From the NCBI GenBank assembly GCA_016845285.1, contig JAERSX010000975.1:1-6186 (forward strand): 6,186 nt of DNA, given 5' to 3'. Position 1 is the stretch's first letter; the number at the start of each line of letters is the position of its first letter. The position numbers were made by a program, and so were the translations under genes. The notes under the pieces are model-generated. The model was given only the letters and a program-made list of their open reading frames with translations. It was not told the origin of the DNA and did no database searches. This DNA comes from Deltaproteobacteria bacterium. GTDB taxonomy: Bacteria; Myxococcota_A; UBA796; UBA2385. Positions 5,723 through 6,186 of this stretch are shown here, one piece after another.

Positions 5723-6186
5723 TCTCCCTGGCGATCCGCCGGCCGGTGGGCGTGCTGGTCGGGGTGCTCCTGGTGCTGCTCTTCGGCGGGCTCAGCCTGC
5801 GTGGCCTGCCCATCCAGCTCACCCCCGACGTGTCCCAGCCCACGATCACCGTGTCGAGCGCCTGGCCGGGCGCCGCACCCAGCGAGGTCGAGCGGGAGAT
5901 CCTCCTGGAGTGGGAGGAGGTGCTGAAGAGTGTCGATGGACTCGACCGGATGGAGGGCACCGCCAGCTCCGGCTCCGCGGACCTCACCCTCGAATTCGAG
6001 GTCGGCACGTCCATGGACGAGGCGCTGGTGCGTGTGAGCAACCGGCTGGGTCAGGTGCCGGACTACCCCGACGCGGCCCGTCCTCCGCGCATGGCCACCG
6101 CCGACAGCAACGGGCCACCCATGGCGGTGCTCGTCATCCGGGCGACGGACGGCCGGAGCGTGGCTGAGAGCCGGACCTGGGTGGCC
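5719..6186 (+). CDS. RND efflux transporter permease (AcrB/HAE1-like), N-terminal 156 residues
   Basis: This is the start of the inner-membrane, proton-driven RND pump subunit; the family is usually about 1,000-1,100 residues, so roughly 15% is visible. Residues 1-8 (MISLAIRR) are the usual cytoplasmic amphipathic start, 9-27 form the first transmembrane helix, and LPIQLTPDVSQPTITVSSAW leads into the first porter subdomain. Family landmarks are WPGAAPSEVEREI, VLKSVDGLDRM, LTLEFEVGTSMDEALVRVSN and RLGQVPDYPDAARPP. Helix 1 and the first porter strand alone do not tell the drug (HAE) branch from the heavy-metal (HME) branch, since the Asp/Glu residues of helix 4 lie outside the window. The GTG start overlaps the adaptor stop by 4 bases and has GAGGAG in front. 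The frame is open to the window end with no break. Confidence 0.95.
   Translation, partial: MISLAIRRPVGVLVGVLLVLLFGGLSLRGLPIQLTPDVSQPTITVSSAWPGAAPSEVEREILLEWEEVLKSVDGLDRMEGTASSGSADLTLEFEVGTSMDEALVRVSNRLGQVPDYPDAARPPRMATADSNGPPMAVLVIRATDGRSVAESRTWVA

Overview
The window is a GC-rich piece of a Gram-negative bacterial chromosome. Two predicted lipoproteins, an RND efflux pump and a type IV pilin-like protein show the diderm envelope. The high GC with strong G/C preference at third codon positions, Asp-rich linkers and a lipoprotein with an Asp6 tract fit a Myxococcota-type (former deltaproteobacterial) organism, but no taxonomic marker is present, so this is inference.

Layout, left to right. 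(1) 1-1512, minus strand: a SulP/SLC26-type anion transporter of which 504 residues are visible; it runs off the left edge inside its C-terminal STAS domain. (2) 1513-1944: a 432-base region between divergent genes with two perfect short inverted repeats and no convincing gene. (3) 1945-3258, plus: a 437-residue protein with an acidic, internally repeated segment, TPR-like helices, one internal membrane segment and a short C-terminal domain. (4) 3266-3739, minus: a type IV pilin-like/pseudopilin protein, convergent with the TPR gene and separated from it by 7 bases. (5) 3740-3901: a 162-base divergent intergenic region. (6) 3902-4615, plus: a lipoprotein with an Asp/Gly-rich linker. (7) 4673-5722, plus: an RND periplasmic adaptor (membrane fusion protein), predicted to be a lipoprotein. 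(8) 5719 to the right edge, plus: the N-terminal 156 residues of the RND permease, whose GTG start overlaps the adaptor stop by 4 bases.

The clearest functional unit is the adaptor plus permease pair, the inner-membrane and periplasmic parts of a tripartite efflux pump; the lipoprotein gene 57 bases upstream on the same strand may share the transcript. The TPR/membrane protein and the pilin are neighbours in tail-to-tail orientation. A membrane protein joining acidic and TPR segments recalls the general plan of pilus-associated scaffold proteins such as FimV, but that link is only a hypothesis. The SulP transporter looks unrelated to the rest.

I see no RNA gene, CRISPR array, insertion sequence or integrase. 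I found no strong evidence of a wholly new system. The least explained elements are the repeat-bearing TPR membrane protein and the lone pilin with a DxDGDG motif.
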